Of a stretch of 64,000 bases of DNA, positions 1-8,517 are shown piece by piece. The DNA is from Polyangiaceae bacterium. GTDB lineage: Bacteria > Myxococcota_A > Polyangia > Polyangiales > Polyangiaceae. The notes under the pieces are model-generated. The model searched no databases, was not told where the DNA came from, and saw nothing but the letters and a program-made list of their open reading frames with translations. The position numbers were made by a program, and so were the translations under genes. Numbering within the stretch: the stretch's first letter is position 1; each line of letters begins with the position of its first letter. The DNA is taken from contig JACKEB010000012.1 in the NCBI GenBank assembly GCA_020633205.1, positions 310,001-374,000 on the forward strand. Direction: 5' to 3'.

Positions 1-676
1 ACCAAGCGCGACGTAGTGGCGAAGGTGTTCCACCGCCGAGCAGCCAACCGGCGAACATTCCGCCGAACGGCGAGAGCAAGCCCTCGGGCGCCGCGCTCAG
101 CCACAGCACCCGGAGCACGCTCATCGCGATCACGAAGCCAAGCAGCATGCCGGAGGTGACCGGCAGTACGAAGAACAGGCGCACCGTTTGCCCACGGAAA
201 CTCAGCGCCCAGGCGACCGCGACGGCTTCGATCACCGGCGCGGCGCCGTACCAATACGCAGGTACGAGCCGCGCAGAGAACTGAGCCGGCAGCGCCAGCT
301 CGAGCACGCCCTGGATGGTGTAGGCGATGAGTCCCGCGAAGAACAGGAAGCGTAGCGTGCGCTTGGTGCCCCACTGAGTCTCGAGCTGGGGCGTCAGGAA
401 GAACAGGCCGATCAGCGCAAACAGCAGGTGGCCGATGTTGCCGCTTGGCTCGTGCATCCAAGGCGCGGTGACCAAGCGCCAGACTTGCCCGTGAAGGATC
501 TTCTCGGTGCTGCCGCACAAAGCGTAGAACAGCTCCGCGCTGGCTCCTCCGTAGTTGATCGCGACGGCAAAGGCGACGTTGACGGCGAGCAGCGCCAGCA
601 AGACACCCTTGAGCGCTTTGCCCGGCATCTGGAGGCCCCCGCTGACTTGCATCCCATCGCCACTTGGGCGGCTCAT
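1..676 (-). CDS. Rhomboid-like membrane protein lacking catalytic residues (partial, C-terminus off window)
   Basis: The 225 residues in the window are hydrophobic with about six membrane segments, the first at residues 20-42. The layout resembles the rhomboid/derlin superfamily: a first helix, a loop, then HEPSGNIGHLLFALIG at residues 75-90, and LETQWGTKRTLRF after the second helix. Rhomboid proteases need Ser in a GxSG motif and His in a later helix. Here the Ser region reads WYGAAPVIEA (142-151) and the His region reads SPFGGMFAGWLLGG (202-215), so both are absent. The Asn of the usual HLLFN motif is Ala. A pseudo-rhomboid that binds or stabilises membrane proteins is the likely role; this is inference. 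The ATG at 676 is the start because upstream sequence shows no coding character. The C-terminus is missing. Confidence 0.75.
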   Translation of the reverse strand, partial: MSRPSGDGMQVSGGLQMPGKALKGVLLALLAVNVAFAVAINYGGASAELFYALCGSTEKILHGQVWRLVTAPWMHEPSGNIGHLLFALIGLFFLTPQLETQWGTKRTLRFLFFAGLIAYTIQGVLELALPAQFSARLVPAYWYGAAPVIEAVAVAWALSFRGQTVRLFFVLPVTSGMLLGFVIAMSVLRVLWLSAAPEGLLSPFGGMFAGWLLGGGTPSPLRRAW

Positions 677-868
677 AAGCTTCTCGTAGCTTCCTTGGTG
701 CCAAACCGCAAACCCGGGTGGCGAAATGAACATCCCACTCGGGCAGTCGACGTTTGAACCGCCACGGCCGCGGCGCCTTGGCTCGCGCGGCGCCCTGATT
801 TCATGCGGCGCCTGATTCACGCGCCGTCCCGCTGCATCGCGCCTGACGCGTACCCACCGGGTGGCTTG

Positions 869-2008
869 CTAGTTGCTGCCGCCAGCGCCAGCCGCGCCGC
901 CGGTTCCAGCCGTGCCGCTGGTCCCGCCGGTTCCAGCCGTGCCCCCAGTTCCAGCCGTGCCCCCAGTTCCAGCCGTGCCACCGGTCCCGCCGGTCCCGCC
1001 GGTCCCAGCGGTGCCACCGGTTCCAGCCGTGCCGCCAGTCCCGCCGGTCCCAGCGGTGCCGCCAGTTCCAGCCGTCCCGCCAGTTCCAGCGGTGCCGCCA
1101 GTTCCAGCGGTGCCGCCGCTGCCTCCGAATCCGCTTCCGCCGGGATACAATGGGCTGCAAGCTGCCTTCAACACCACGTTCTCGACGGCGGTGGCGGTGC
1201 ACGTCGCGGAGTACGCCACGCTGCCATCGCTGCCCTGCGCCACGACGCCAAAGTCGTAGAGCGTGCCAGGCGTGAGATCCGTGTAAGGCGTGATGTCTCC
1301 GTCACACGTCGCGCTCTTCACCGCGCCATTGGGCAAGAGCTTGACCTGGTAGCCGCTGATGGTCGGATCCGTGGTCTCCGTCAATTCCGCGCTGGTGCAT
1401 GCCTTGCTACCGCGTAGGGCCACGAGGTCGATGTCGATGCCCGTCGCAGGCTTCGTCGTGCGGAGGTCGGTCAACGCGTCGCACGGCTTCACGTAAACCG
1501 TCGAGAACGACACGCTGATCGCTGGACGTGCGCCGTTACCGTCGTGGGCTACGCCGCACTGGGTGCTCCAGCTCTTTTCCACACGGTTACCCTGTGCGTC
1601 GAGCATCACTCGCGAACCAGAGGCGAGGGGAGTCAGCTGGTCGGTCTCGTAAACGTCGACCTCCGCCGTGTAGCGGTTGCCTGGCGTGACGTAGCCGAAG
1701 GTCACGATGCGGTTGCAGCTCGTGGGAGGTGAGCTCGGGTGATCGAATTGCTCCGGCGTGGTTGCTTCCTCATCGGGCGCCGTCTCTCCGTGGAGGGTGA
1801 CGACGTAGGTGCGAGGCGCGCCGTCCGCGTCGACGCACGGCAGGTTGCCCAGGAAGTCCGCGGGGTTGACGCCAACCAACGTGGGCGCGGAAGTCCCTGC
1901 GCTGGAGGAACCGGTATCGAAGCAACCGCCAACCGCCGCTGCACCGAGCAGCATGCAAGCGAGCGCCGAGAGCCTGTGTGGCGCAAAAGAAAGAGCGAAT
2001 CTCTGCAC
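869..2008 (-). CDS. Lipoprotein with Gly-Thr-Ala repeat tail
   Basis: 379-residue secreted lipoprotein of unknown function. The GTG start at 2008 has AAGAGG just upstream and gives a signal peptide of about 26 residues ending in a lipobox (VGGC). A longer in-frame extension to 2164 exists but lacks signal character. The middle is a folded domain of about 260 residues with several Cys pairs; phrases such as LTPGTLYDFGVVAQGSDG suggest a fibronectin-III-like fold. The last 85 or so residues are repeats of GGTAGT, low in complexity. The same tail type ends the proteins at 2660-3274 and 35590-36213. Surface exposure is inferred from the lipobox and the linker-like tail. Confidence 0.85.
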   Translation of the reverse strand: MQRFALSFAPHRLSALACMLLGAAAVGGCFDTGSSSAGTSAPTLVGVNPADFLGNLPCVDADGAPRTYVVTLHGETAPDEEATTPEQFDHPSSPPTSCNRIVTFGYVTPGNRYTAEVDVYETDQLTPLASGSRVMLDAQGNRVEKSWSTQCGVAHDGNGARPAISVSFSTVYVKPCDALTDLRTTKPATGIDIDLVALRGSKACTSAELTETTDPTISGYQVKLLPNGAVKSATCDGDITPYTDLTPGTLYDFGVVAQGSDGSVAYSATCTATAVENVVLKAACSPLYPGGSGFGGSGGTAGTGGTAGTGGTAGTGGTAGTGGTGGTAGTGGTAGTGGTGGTGGTAGTGGTAGTGGTAGTGGTSGTAGTGGAAGAGGSN

Positions 2009-2120
2009 GGATGCCCTCTTACAGCGCTTCGCCTCGCCGCGCACCCTCGAACTGCGCCCGCACGGGGCGTGAACGCGGGAAGCGAGCCGCACAATTGCGG
2101 GGTTTTTGTCCCATCCAGGC

Positions 2121-2663
2121 TCAGGGGATGGGCAGGTAGACGCGTTTCTCCAAGGGTGGCTCAACCGCGATCAGCTGATCGTCCCGCATAACGAAGCGCG
2201 CCACGCTCCGGGGCAGGGTCAGCGAGGCTTCGGGGGGCGAACCGCCGCTGCAGCGCCGTGGGATGCGGACCCGTGGCCGCTCCAGCTGAATCGCCGCTTC
2301 GCCCTGACGCCGCCCATACCGCACCCGGGTGTGCACCTCGATCTTGCCTTCACAATGCACCCGCGTGCCATCCCGCAATTCGAAGTCTTCGGTGGCGGTC
2401 AGACCCTCGAGCAGGGCCTTCTCCCCAGCCTTGAACACCAGCACGCTCTGGACGCGGGTGTCGAACACGCTGATCTGGCTCGGTGGTGAGTCGAAGCCGC
2501 GGGCCTCCTGAGTGGCCTGCCAGCGCGCGCCGACGCGCAAGATCTCGTCCTCGGGTGTCTCCGCGCGCACCTCTTGGGTCGACGGCCCCTGCTGCCTCTT
2601 ACATCCGCACGGCAATGCGACGAGTCCGCACAGCCCGAGCAGCGCGAACCAGCGCACCCTCAT
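2121..2663 (-). CDS. Small lipoprotein, unknown function
   Basis: 180-residue lipoprotein. The signal peptide MRVRWFALLGLCGLVALPCGC carries the lipid Cys at about residue 21. The mature part is charged with beta-rich stretches, and no named family was recognised. A strand-rich segment (FKAGEKALLEGLTATEDFEL) and two Cys residues are visible. The ATG at 2663 overlaps the stop of the upstream gene (ATGA), which implies translational coupling. The pair is a small envelope operon, probably continuing into the lipoprotein at 869-2008 after a 112-base gap. Confidence 0.75.
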   Translation of the reverse strand: MRVRWFALLGLCGLVALPCGCKRQQGPSTQEVRAETPEDEILRVGARWQATQEARGFDSPPSQISVFDTRVQSVLVFKAGEKALLEGLTATEDFELRDGTRVHCEGKIEVHTRVRYGRRQGEAAIQLERPRVRIPRRCSGGSPPEASLTLPRSVARFVMRDDQLIAVEPPLEKRVYLPIP

Positions 2664-3274
2664 GCTCCGCTGCCAGCCGCGCCAGCGGTCCCAGCGCTGC
2701 CGCTCGTGCCGCCGCTGCCACCGCTGGTGCCCCCTGCGCCGCCACTGGTTCCTCCGGTGCCCGCGGTTCCGCCGGTACCAGCGCTGCCCGCCGTCCCGCC
2801 GTCGGGCAACGGTTCTTCGTCTGGAACCAGGAAGCGGCACGCTGTGGTGTCTTCGGGTTGGAGCACCACGTCGCACACGGTGGTGATCGTCGATGCGAGC
2901 TGCTGATCTTGAAGCGCCGTACACTGCGCTGGGTCCGTGATCCCAGCTTTGGCGCACTCCCCAGCGCTGCTGATCACGGCCTTGCAGCGCCGGACTTCGC
3001 TGCCTTTCGGCTCGGATTCGAGCGCGAGCCCGTGCAAGCAATGATCGCGGTAGAAGCGCTTGCAAGCATCCACGTCCTCTGCGCCCTCGATGCCGCACTG
3101 AGCCGCCGCCTCGCAGCGAGTGTCCTCAATCTCGCGACACGTCGTGATCCCCACCGCATCGGTGCTGCAGCCGCCCGTAGCAAAGGCGGCGAAGCTGGCT
3201 GCGCCCGAAAACACGAAGGCAAGGGCGGTGCGCCAGGGCTGAACGCCCAAGCGGGGACTGCGCGAGGCTGACAT
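2660..3274 (-). CDS. Cys-rich lipoprotein with Gly/Ser/Thr repeat tail
   Basis: 204 residues. The ATG at 3274 begins a signal peptide of about 32 residues with lipobox ATGGC; an ATG at 3292 is an alternative start. The mature domain (about 35-155) has about ten Cys residues spaced like a disulfide-stabilised helical fold, for example CREIEDTRCEAAAQCG and CKRFYRDHCLHG. The tail is a GGTAGTGGTSGG-type repeat. Domain size and Cys pattern resemble the lipoprotein at 35590-36213, so the two may be paralogues. Function unknown. The 3' end overlaps the next gene by four bases. Confidence 0.8.
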   Translation of the reverse strand: MSASRSPRLGVQPWRTALAFVFSGAASFAAFATGGCSTDAVGITTCREIEDTRCEAAAQCGIEGAEDVDACKRFYRDHCLHGLALESEPKGSEVRRCKAVISSAGECAKAGITDPAQCTALQDQQLASTITTVCDVVLQPEDTTACRFLVPDEEPLPDGGTAGSAGTGGTAGTGGTSGGAGGTSGGSGGTSGSAGTAGAAGSGA

Positions 3275-3422
3275 ACGAGGTGCGGCTAGCATGAGGTCGC
3301 GAAGCCGGGCGAGTTTCTTGCCGAACCTAATCCGCGGTCGTTGCCGTGGCGTGAGGCTCAAAACTCCAACGGGCGCGGGCCCTCTGATAAGCAGCAGGTA
3401 TGAAGCACGGGTTGGAGTCGCT

Positions 3423-4283
3423 ATGCCGCGGGTGATGGTGCTGTGCGCTGGCTTTGGCACGCGGCTCCGCCCGCTGACGAACGAGCTGCCGAAGCCCCTG
3501 GTTCCCCTGGGTGATCGCTCATTGCTCGGGCGCATCGCCCAGTACCTGAACGGCTTTGGGGTCACGGAGCTGGTCATCAACACGCATCATCTGATGCGCG
3601 AATTCAATAATATATCTAATGAATTATCGGTAAATGTTCAGGTAGTACCTGAATCAGAGATCCGCGGTACAGCGGGCGGTGTGGCAGGAGCACGGCAGTA
3701 TCTCGAGACGCCGGCGCTGGTTTGGAACGGCGACATCTGGTGTGAGCCGCCAGTGAGCGAGCTACTCGCCAGTCAAGCGCCGTTTACGCTGCTCGTGGCT
3801 CCGCGCCCAAAGGGTCAGGGGAGCGTGGGTTTGGGGGAGAGGAGCAACGTCGTGCGCCTGCGCGGCGAATGCTTCGGCGATGAAGTGAGGGGCGCGGATT
3901 ACGTAGGCATTGCCGCACTTTCCGCGCAGATACTCGAACGGCTACCCGAGCATGGCTGCCTGGTCGGCGACGTCGCGCTGCCGTGGCTGCGCGAGGGACA
4001 CTCCATCCAGACGCTTGAGCTCAGCGGCGCCTGGAGCGATCTCGGCAACTTAGAGCGTTACCTTGCGGCAAACCTCGAGTGGCTCGGTGAGCGTGACCAT
4101 TGGCTTGGCGCTGGTGCTCAGGTCGCACCTGAGGTTCAGCTCTCCAAGTCCATCGTCGGCGCCGGAGCGCGCGTGCAAGGTGAAGGAGTGCTCGAGGACT
4201 GCGTGGTGTGGCCGCGGGCGGTCGCGACGGCACCTGCCTCGCAGACCGTGTTTGGTCGCGGATTTGCGCAGCGAGTGAGCTAG
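3423..4283 (+). CDS. Sugar-phosphate nucleotidyltransferase (MurU/HddC/ManC-like)
   Basis: 286-residue nucleotidyltransferase that would couple a sugar-1-phosphate to an NTP. The N-terminal signature VLCAGFGTRLRPLTN with LPKPLVPL (residues 6-30) is the nucleotide-binding loop of this superfamily. WNGDIW (about 99-104) is the metal-binding Asp region, and WSDLGNLERYLAAN matches the usual GTPGNYL-type element. A short left-handed beta-helix follows (SKSIVGAGARVQGEGVLEDCVVW). The ATG at 3423 is preferred because the family N-terminus begins there; the 44-residue in-frame extension does not look conserved. The exact sugar cannot be told. Residues 60-80 are encoded by a strikingly AT-rich patch, described in the findings. 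Confidence 0.88.
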   Translation: MPRVMVLCAGFGTRLRPLTNELPKPLVPLGDRSLLGRIAQYLNGFGVTELVINTHHLMREFNNISNELSVNVQVVPESEIRGTAGGVAGARQYLETPALVWNGDIWCEPPVSELLASQAPFTLLVAPRPKGQGSVGLGERSNVVRLRGECFGDEVRGADYVGIAALSAQILERLPEHGCLVGDVALPWLREGHSIQTLELSGAWSDLGNLERYLAANLEWLGERDHWLGAGAQVAPEVQLSKSIVGAGARVQGEGVLEDCVVWPRAVATAPASQTVFGRGFAQRVS

Positions 4284-4289
4284 CGCTCC

Positions 4290-4308
4290 CTCACCCCCAA
4301 AAATTGAG
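4290..4308. repeat. Copy of recurring CTCACCCCCAAAAA intergenic element
   Basis: CTCACCCCCAAAAATTGAG follows the stop of the nucleotidyltransferase by six bases. The outer CTCA and TGAG are complementary. Related copies lie at 10684, 12207-12225, 30711-30731, 37795, 54569 and 60503, all between genes. Role unknown. Confidence 0.5.
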
Positions 4309-4368
4309 GCGCTTGCAGCGGCGTTTTCCGCGCGAAATTCCTATCAGCACCTTGCTTCTCCAGGCAGC

Positions 4369-4716
4369 CTACTTGCTGACGCCGAGCGCGATGGGGTCGC
4401 CGCCGTCGCGCTCTTGGACGGCTTGTTTGAAGCCGACTTCTTCGGCGCGCTGCTTGAACCACATCCCTTCGGGGGAGTGGCGTGCGACGCCGTCGAACAG
4501 CGTGGCGAACATCTGCGTGGTGCGCAGGCCCATGTTCTCGAAGGCTTGGTTCACCATCAGCTTGTTCATCAAGAGCTGGTTCCGCGGGATAGCTGCCATG
4601 CGCTTCGCGAGTTGTGCGCCCAAGCGGTACTCACATCGCGATGGTCGGCTTTGTAGCTGTGCCACAGCTGCTGAAGTCTTGGTGTCCGCTCTGCCGTGAG
4701 CGGCGAGGGGCGTCAA
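4369..4716 (-). pseudogene. C-terminal remnant of an enoyl-CoA hydratase (crotonase family)
   Basis: An open frame of 115 codons in which the last 80 or so residues look like the C-terminal helices of a crotonase-type enoyl-CoA hydratase. The visible elements are LAKRMAAIPRNQLLMNK, a FATLFDGVARHSPEG stretch and a GFKQAVQERD ending. In full-length enzymes of about 260-300 residues, this part follows the catalytic hydratase core. The core (CoA-binding loop, oxyanion-hole glycines, catalytic Glu) is absent, and the first 35 codons have no family resemblance. No second piece lies nearby. I read it as a decayed gene whose 5' part was deleted. Family assignment of the remnant is fairly confident; residual function is unlikely. 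Confidence 0.6.
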
Positions 4717-4742
4717 AAGGCAGCGCCCATGGAGCGCGGCGC

Positions 4743-6080
4743 TCAGCGCTGGAAGTAGATTTCGAGCAGCGTGCTTGGGCTACCGCCGGAGCTGCCGCCC
4801 GTCAGCGCGACTTGGCCGGTGGGCAGCAGGCTGAGCAGGCCAGGGGTGCGCTCGGTTGCGCTCAGCGGTTCGAGGGTCACCGGGAGGTTCTCAGCGACTA
4901 CGCGGTAGAGCGCGCCGTTGCTTGCGTTGTCGCTGCTGAGGAGCAGTATGTCGCCGCTCTCCGTCGTCTGGAGCTGGACTGGGTCCTTGCTGTCCAGCGC
5001 TGGGCCGGCTGTTTCGGCGCTGCATGGCGCCGCACACCCGAGGTCGAGGCGCAGCATCTCCGCCGGTGCGTCGCCGAAGGAGCCACCCACACGGATGATC
5101 CCCGCGGAAGCTTCGAAGATCGCCGCGCCGCTGGTGGCGTCGGACGGCAGATCCAGGGTGTCGAACGCGTCGGCGCCGGGCTTCAGCTGTTCGGCGCCGG
5201 CAGCGTCTGCGCTCCCGCCGACGACCAGTAGCCCGCGACCTGGGAGGTACGCCGCCGCAGCGCCTTGGCGGGCCGCAGCCAAGCGGATCACGCTCAAGGT
5301 GTTGTCCGCCTCCACCCGCAGCACGCGATCGCTGGGTGACGAAGTGCGGGTGCCGCCGACGACGTAGGTCTCGTCGTCGGGTCCGGTGATCACCTGGCCG
5401 CCGCTCACGTTAGCGTAGGTTCCACCTTCGAGATCCTTGAGGAAACCGCTGTCGCCTGTGGTGAAATCCAAATAGGAAGCGCCGCTTGGTCCGATGAAAA
5501 CCGCTGTCCAGCCCTGGTGCACGAACACCGTCTCGACCTTGCAGTCAGTCTCGCTGGGGCACGGCACCTCGAAGGCGTCGGATGCGCGCCACAAGCCGAG
5601 ATCGTACAGCCGCCCTTCACGACCGCTCACGGAGAACAGGTAACGACTCGCGATGGTGCCGCTGAATTCCACGGGCGTGTTGAAGCTATCTCCGAGTTGA
5701 TCCACTCGGCCGAGCTTCCCCGCGCGCCCGACCACCAGCGGCACCACCCGCTCGGCGACTCCTCGCGGATCGATCAGGATGCTGTCGCCACTCACCAACG
5801 TCTGACCCTGAGCGTCGCTGGCGCGCAGGTGAAAGCGTGCAAGATCACCGAGCCCCAACGAGAAGCCATCGACGGGGCCGTCGAACTCCTTGAAGTCATG
5901 GGTCGTGCCGTCTTCGCTGGTGGTGGTGATGTTCACGCGGTTCGGCGGTGGATCCGGCCACACCGTCGACTCCAGACCCGCCTCGAGCTTCACCTCGCCA
6001 GCTCCGAGGATCTCTTCGGAGCATCCCAAGAGACCGACGGCCGCCAGGGCCAACGTCAGCGCGCCACGCATCGTCCGCAT
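4743..6080 (-). CDS. Lipoprotein with kelch/propeller-like repeats
   Basis: 445 residues. The ATG at 6080 has GGAAG a few bases upstream and gives a signal peptide ending LLGC, so the product is a lipoprotein. The frame stays open far to the right across pabB, but that part is an out-of-frame shadow. After a beta-rich domain (about 20-130), the rest carries repeated motifs such as YVVGGTRT, LLVVGGSAD, IIRVGGSFGD and VALTGGSSGG. These recur about every 45-60 residues, as expected for kelch-like blades of a beta-propeller. A role in envelope binding or scaffolding is inferred. It is divergent from pabB across about 130 bases. Confidence 0.8.
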   Translation of the reverse strand: MRTMRGALTLALAAVGLLGCSEEILGAGEVKLEAGLESTVWPDPPPNRVNITTTSEDGTTHDFKEFDGPVDGFSLGLGDLARFHLRASDAQGQTLVSGDSILIDPRGVAERVVPLVVGRAGKLGRVDQLGDSFNTPVEFSGTIASRYLFSVSGREGRLYDLGLWRASDAFEVPCPSETDCKVETVFVHQGWTAVFIGPSGASYLDFTTGDSGFLKDLEGGTYANVSGGQVITGPDDETYVVGGTRTSSPSDRVLRVEADNTLSVIRLAAARQGAAAAYLPGRGLLVVGGSADAAGAEQLKPGADAFDTLDLPSDATSGAAIFEASAGIIRVGGSFGDAPAEMLRLDLGCAAPCSAETAGPALDSKDPVQLQTTESGDILLLSSDNASNGALYRVVAENLPVTLEPLSATERTPGLLSLLPTGQVALTGGSSGGSPSTLLEIYFQR

Positions 6081-6209
6081 GAAGCTTCCTACCGCCAAGC
6101 CTGTTTGGGCGCCAAGCCTGATTGGTGAGCCGAGCGACTCGCGGCACTCGGGGCGGAGAATGCAAAACAGCGGCGAAACACCGCTAACATTGCCCCCTAG
6201 CTGCGCTAC

Positions 6210-7514
6210 ATGCCTGCGATGCCCCTCGTGGTCCGGCATACGGATCTGCTCCCTGACGTCGCCGCTCTGGCCCGCAGCCTCGTGGGCGCGCCCGGCGTAC
6301 AGGTGCTGTGGAGCGCCGACGGCAGCGGTCCGAGCTACCTGTGCTGCGACCCGGTCGCACAAGTCACGGCGCTGGACCCGGAGCCCAGCCTGGCGCTCGA
6401 CTCGCATCTCGGGCCCCTCGGGCGGATCCCCCGCTGGATTGGGGTCTTGCCCTACGAGTGTCGGCGAGATCTGGAGCGCGCGCGCTACGTCTCGACGGAA
6501 CAGCGCCCGCCGCCGTTCATCAGCTTGCCCCACTGGCAGCGTTACGCCGCCGTGGTCCAAGTGACGGAAGCCGGCGTCTCGCTGGTGGGAGACGATGCAG
6601 CTTCCGTGGAGCGCTTGGAGCGCCGCTTGCGTATCCGTGGGGCAATACGCACGGCGAGCCTGCAACGGCTGAGCGACGGCGCGGACGACGGCGGCGCGCA
6701 CATGCGGCGCATCGAGCAGGCATTGAAGTTCATTGCCCAGGGCGACCTCTATCAGGTGAACCTGGCGCGCCGCTTCAGCTACCGCGCGACGGGCGGCGCG
6801 GTAGAGCTCTTGCTGGCGGTCGCGGGTCATGGCTCGGCGCCTTACGCCTGTGCCCTCGATGTCGGTCAGACGCAGGTCGTCGGTTTGAGTCCTGAGCTGT
6901 TCTTGCGCCTCGAGCCCAGTGGCCACGTGACCACGATCCCCATCAAGGGCACGCGGCCCCGGGGGAAAGACCCAGCGAGCGATGACGCCTTGCGAAGCGA
7001 ACTCGACGCCGATCCGAAGGAGCGCGCTGAGCTGGCGATGATCTTGGATGTGGAGCGCAATGACCTCGGACGCATCGCAAAGACGGGCAGCGTGCAGCTC
7101 GTGAGCGGCCCAGAGGTTGTCACGCATCCCACCATTCACCATCGCCAAGCCACGTTGACCGCGCAGCTCAGGCCAGAAATCACCCGCCGCATGCTGCTCA
7201 GCGCGATGCTGCCAAGCGGCAGTGTCACCGGCGCGCCCAAGGTGCGGGCGATGGAGCTCATCGCTCAGCTGGAGCCGGTACGGCGTGGGCTCTACACCGG
7301 CGCTTATGGATGTGTGACCCAGGCGGGAGGCCTCGAGCTGGCGATGGCCATTCGCTGCTTGTCCTTACGCGGCGAGGTTGGCCACTACCACACCGGCGGC
7401 GGCATCGTGGCCGACTCCGATCCGCGCCGAGAGCTCGCCGAGACGGAGTGGAAAGCCGAGCAATTTCAGGCGCTCGCCTCGGCTGACCGGCCCAGCTTCG
7501 ACGCGCCTGCTTGA
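6210..7514 (+). CDS. pabB: Aminodeoxychorismate synthase component I
   Basis: 434-residue chorismate-utilising enzyme that aminates chorismate to 4-amino-4-deoxychorismate, the first step to p-aminobenzoate and folate. The chorismate-binding domain fills residues 160-425. The motif IPIKGTRPRG contains the Lys of the PIKGT signature that separates PabB from anthranilate synthase TrpE. Other matches are QGDLYQVNLARRF, LPSGSVTGAPKVRAME, YTGAYG and the C-terminal GGGIVADSDPRRELAETEWKA. No fused pyrimidine or lyase domain is present, so the glutaminase PabA and the lyase PabC must be encoded elsewhere. The start is the ATG at 6210. Family assignment is firm. Confidence 0.92.
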   Translation: MPAMPLVVRHTDLLPDVAALARSLVGAPGVQVLWSADGSGPSYLCCDPVAQVTALDPEPSLALDSHLGPLGRIPRWIGVLPYECRRDLERARYVSTEQRPPPFISLPHWQRYAAVVQVTEAGVSLVGDDAASVERLERRLRIRGAIRTASLQRLSDGADDGGAHMRRIEQALKFIAQGDLYQVNLARRFSYRATGGAVELLLAVAGHGSAPYACALDVGQTQVVGLSPELFLRLEPSGHVTTIPIKGTRPRGKDPASDDALRSELDADPKERAELAMILDVERNDLGRIAKTGSVQLVSGPEVVTHPTIHHRQATLTAQLRPEITRRMLLSAMLPSGSVTGAPKVRAMELIAQLEPVRRGLYTGAYGCVTQAGGLELAMAIRCLSLRGEVGHYHTGGGIVADSDPRRELAETEWKAEQFQALASADRPSFDAPA

Positions 7515-7670
7515 GTCTCCGCTGAGGGCCGGACTTGCTCTCGACGGCGCGGGCGCGAAGGATCGATTCGGGGGGCCGAAACTTGGCCGTGAGCGGGGGA
7601 GGGCAGTACCCATATAAAAGCGGCCGCTGCCCTCGTCACCGAGAGCTCCTCCGAGGCCCGCATCGACCCG

Positions 7671-8504
7671 ATGGAAAGCGTGAACGTTCGGAATCTCGAA
7701 AACATCCAGGAGGACGAACCGGGCCGCCGCTCGCCGCGTCTCGGGACGCTCCTGTTGTTCGCGCTCGGTGGGGGAGCGCTGGTTGCCGTCGCCGCCTTCA
7801 GTATGAAGAGCGCCGAACCGGCTCAGCAGCAGCAAAACGACCCCCTCGCGGCGCTGATGCAGGAGTCGCGAGAAGAGGCGAAGCCCGCGGAAGAAGTCGA
7901 CGAGAGTGACGTCACCTTCCCGGGGATCCTCAGCGACACGGAAGCGCCAACCACCGCGCTCGCCGCGGTGAAGGACGAGCGCGGCCGCTTGGTGAAGCAA
8001 GACTTCACGCTGCCTCCGGGTGCGCCCACGCTGCCGCCACCGCCGTCGGATAGCCTGCCGGTTGTTCCGCTACCCGCTGGCAGCTTGCTCGCGGCGACGC
8101 CCGTGACGGAAGAGCCGAAGGATCGCCTGACAGGGCTCGCCGCCAGTCAGTCGACGATCGCGGATGACGCGGAGATGGCCCCGATGGGCAGCGAAGGCGG
8201 CTACCAAATCCAGGTCGCGAGCTTCCAGAAGCAAGAAGACGCAGACAAGTTCGTCACCGATCTGCGCAAGCGCGGTCACGCTGCGTACCGCCAGGCGGCT
8301 CACGTGCCCAGCCGCGGCCTGTGGCACCGCGTGCGCATCGGCCCCTTCAAGACGAAGTTTCAGGCCCTGCAGTACAAGAACAAGTTCGAGAAGACCGAGC
8401 GCGTCTCGCCCTTCTTGATCGACCCCCACAAGGTCAAGCTCGCCGAAGAGATTCGCAAGTCAAAAATTGCCGCGCGGAAGCGCCGGATGCTCGGCACCGA
8501 CTGA
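7671..8504 (+). CDS. SPOR-domain membrane protein
   Basis: 277 residues. A short cytoplasmic N-terminus is followed by one membrane segment (LGTLLLFALGGGALVAVAAF, residues 25-44). A disordered linker rich in Glu and Pro (50-165) leads to a C-terminal SPOR domain (about 175-255) that begins YQIQVASFQKQEDADKF and contains HRVRIGPFKTKFQA. SPOR domains bind denuded peptidoglycan glycans at division septa, so septal localisation is likely. The gene stands alone between pabB and a convergent gene. TATAAA lies about 60 bases upstream, but no convincing -35 was seen. Confidence 0.88.
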   Translation: MESVNVRNLENIQEDEPGRRSPRLGTLLLFALGGGALVAVAAFSMKSAEPAQQQQNDPLAALMQESREEAKPAEEVDESDVTFPGILSDTEAPTTALAAVKDERGRLVKQDFTLPPGAPTLPPPPSDSLPVVPLPAGSLLAATPVTEEPKDRLTGLAASQSTIADDAEMAPMGSEGGYQIQVASFQKQEDADKFVTDLRKRGHAAYRQAAHVPSRGLWHRVRIGPFKTKFQALQYKNKFEKTERVSPFLIDPHKVKLAEEIRKSKIAARKRRMLGTD

Positions 8505-8517
8505 ACCCAGCGCCGCC

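Noticed and set aside
873..1259. Pro/Val-repeat frame (PVPPVPAVPPVP) on the plus strand
   Set aside because: It is the antisense reading of the Gly-Thr repeat tail; repetitive coding sequence gives open frames on both strands.
4743..7148. Long 801-codon minus-strand frame running through pabB
   Set aside because: Only 4743-6080 shows a signal peptide and protein-like pattern. The rest is antisense to the well-supported pabB.
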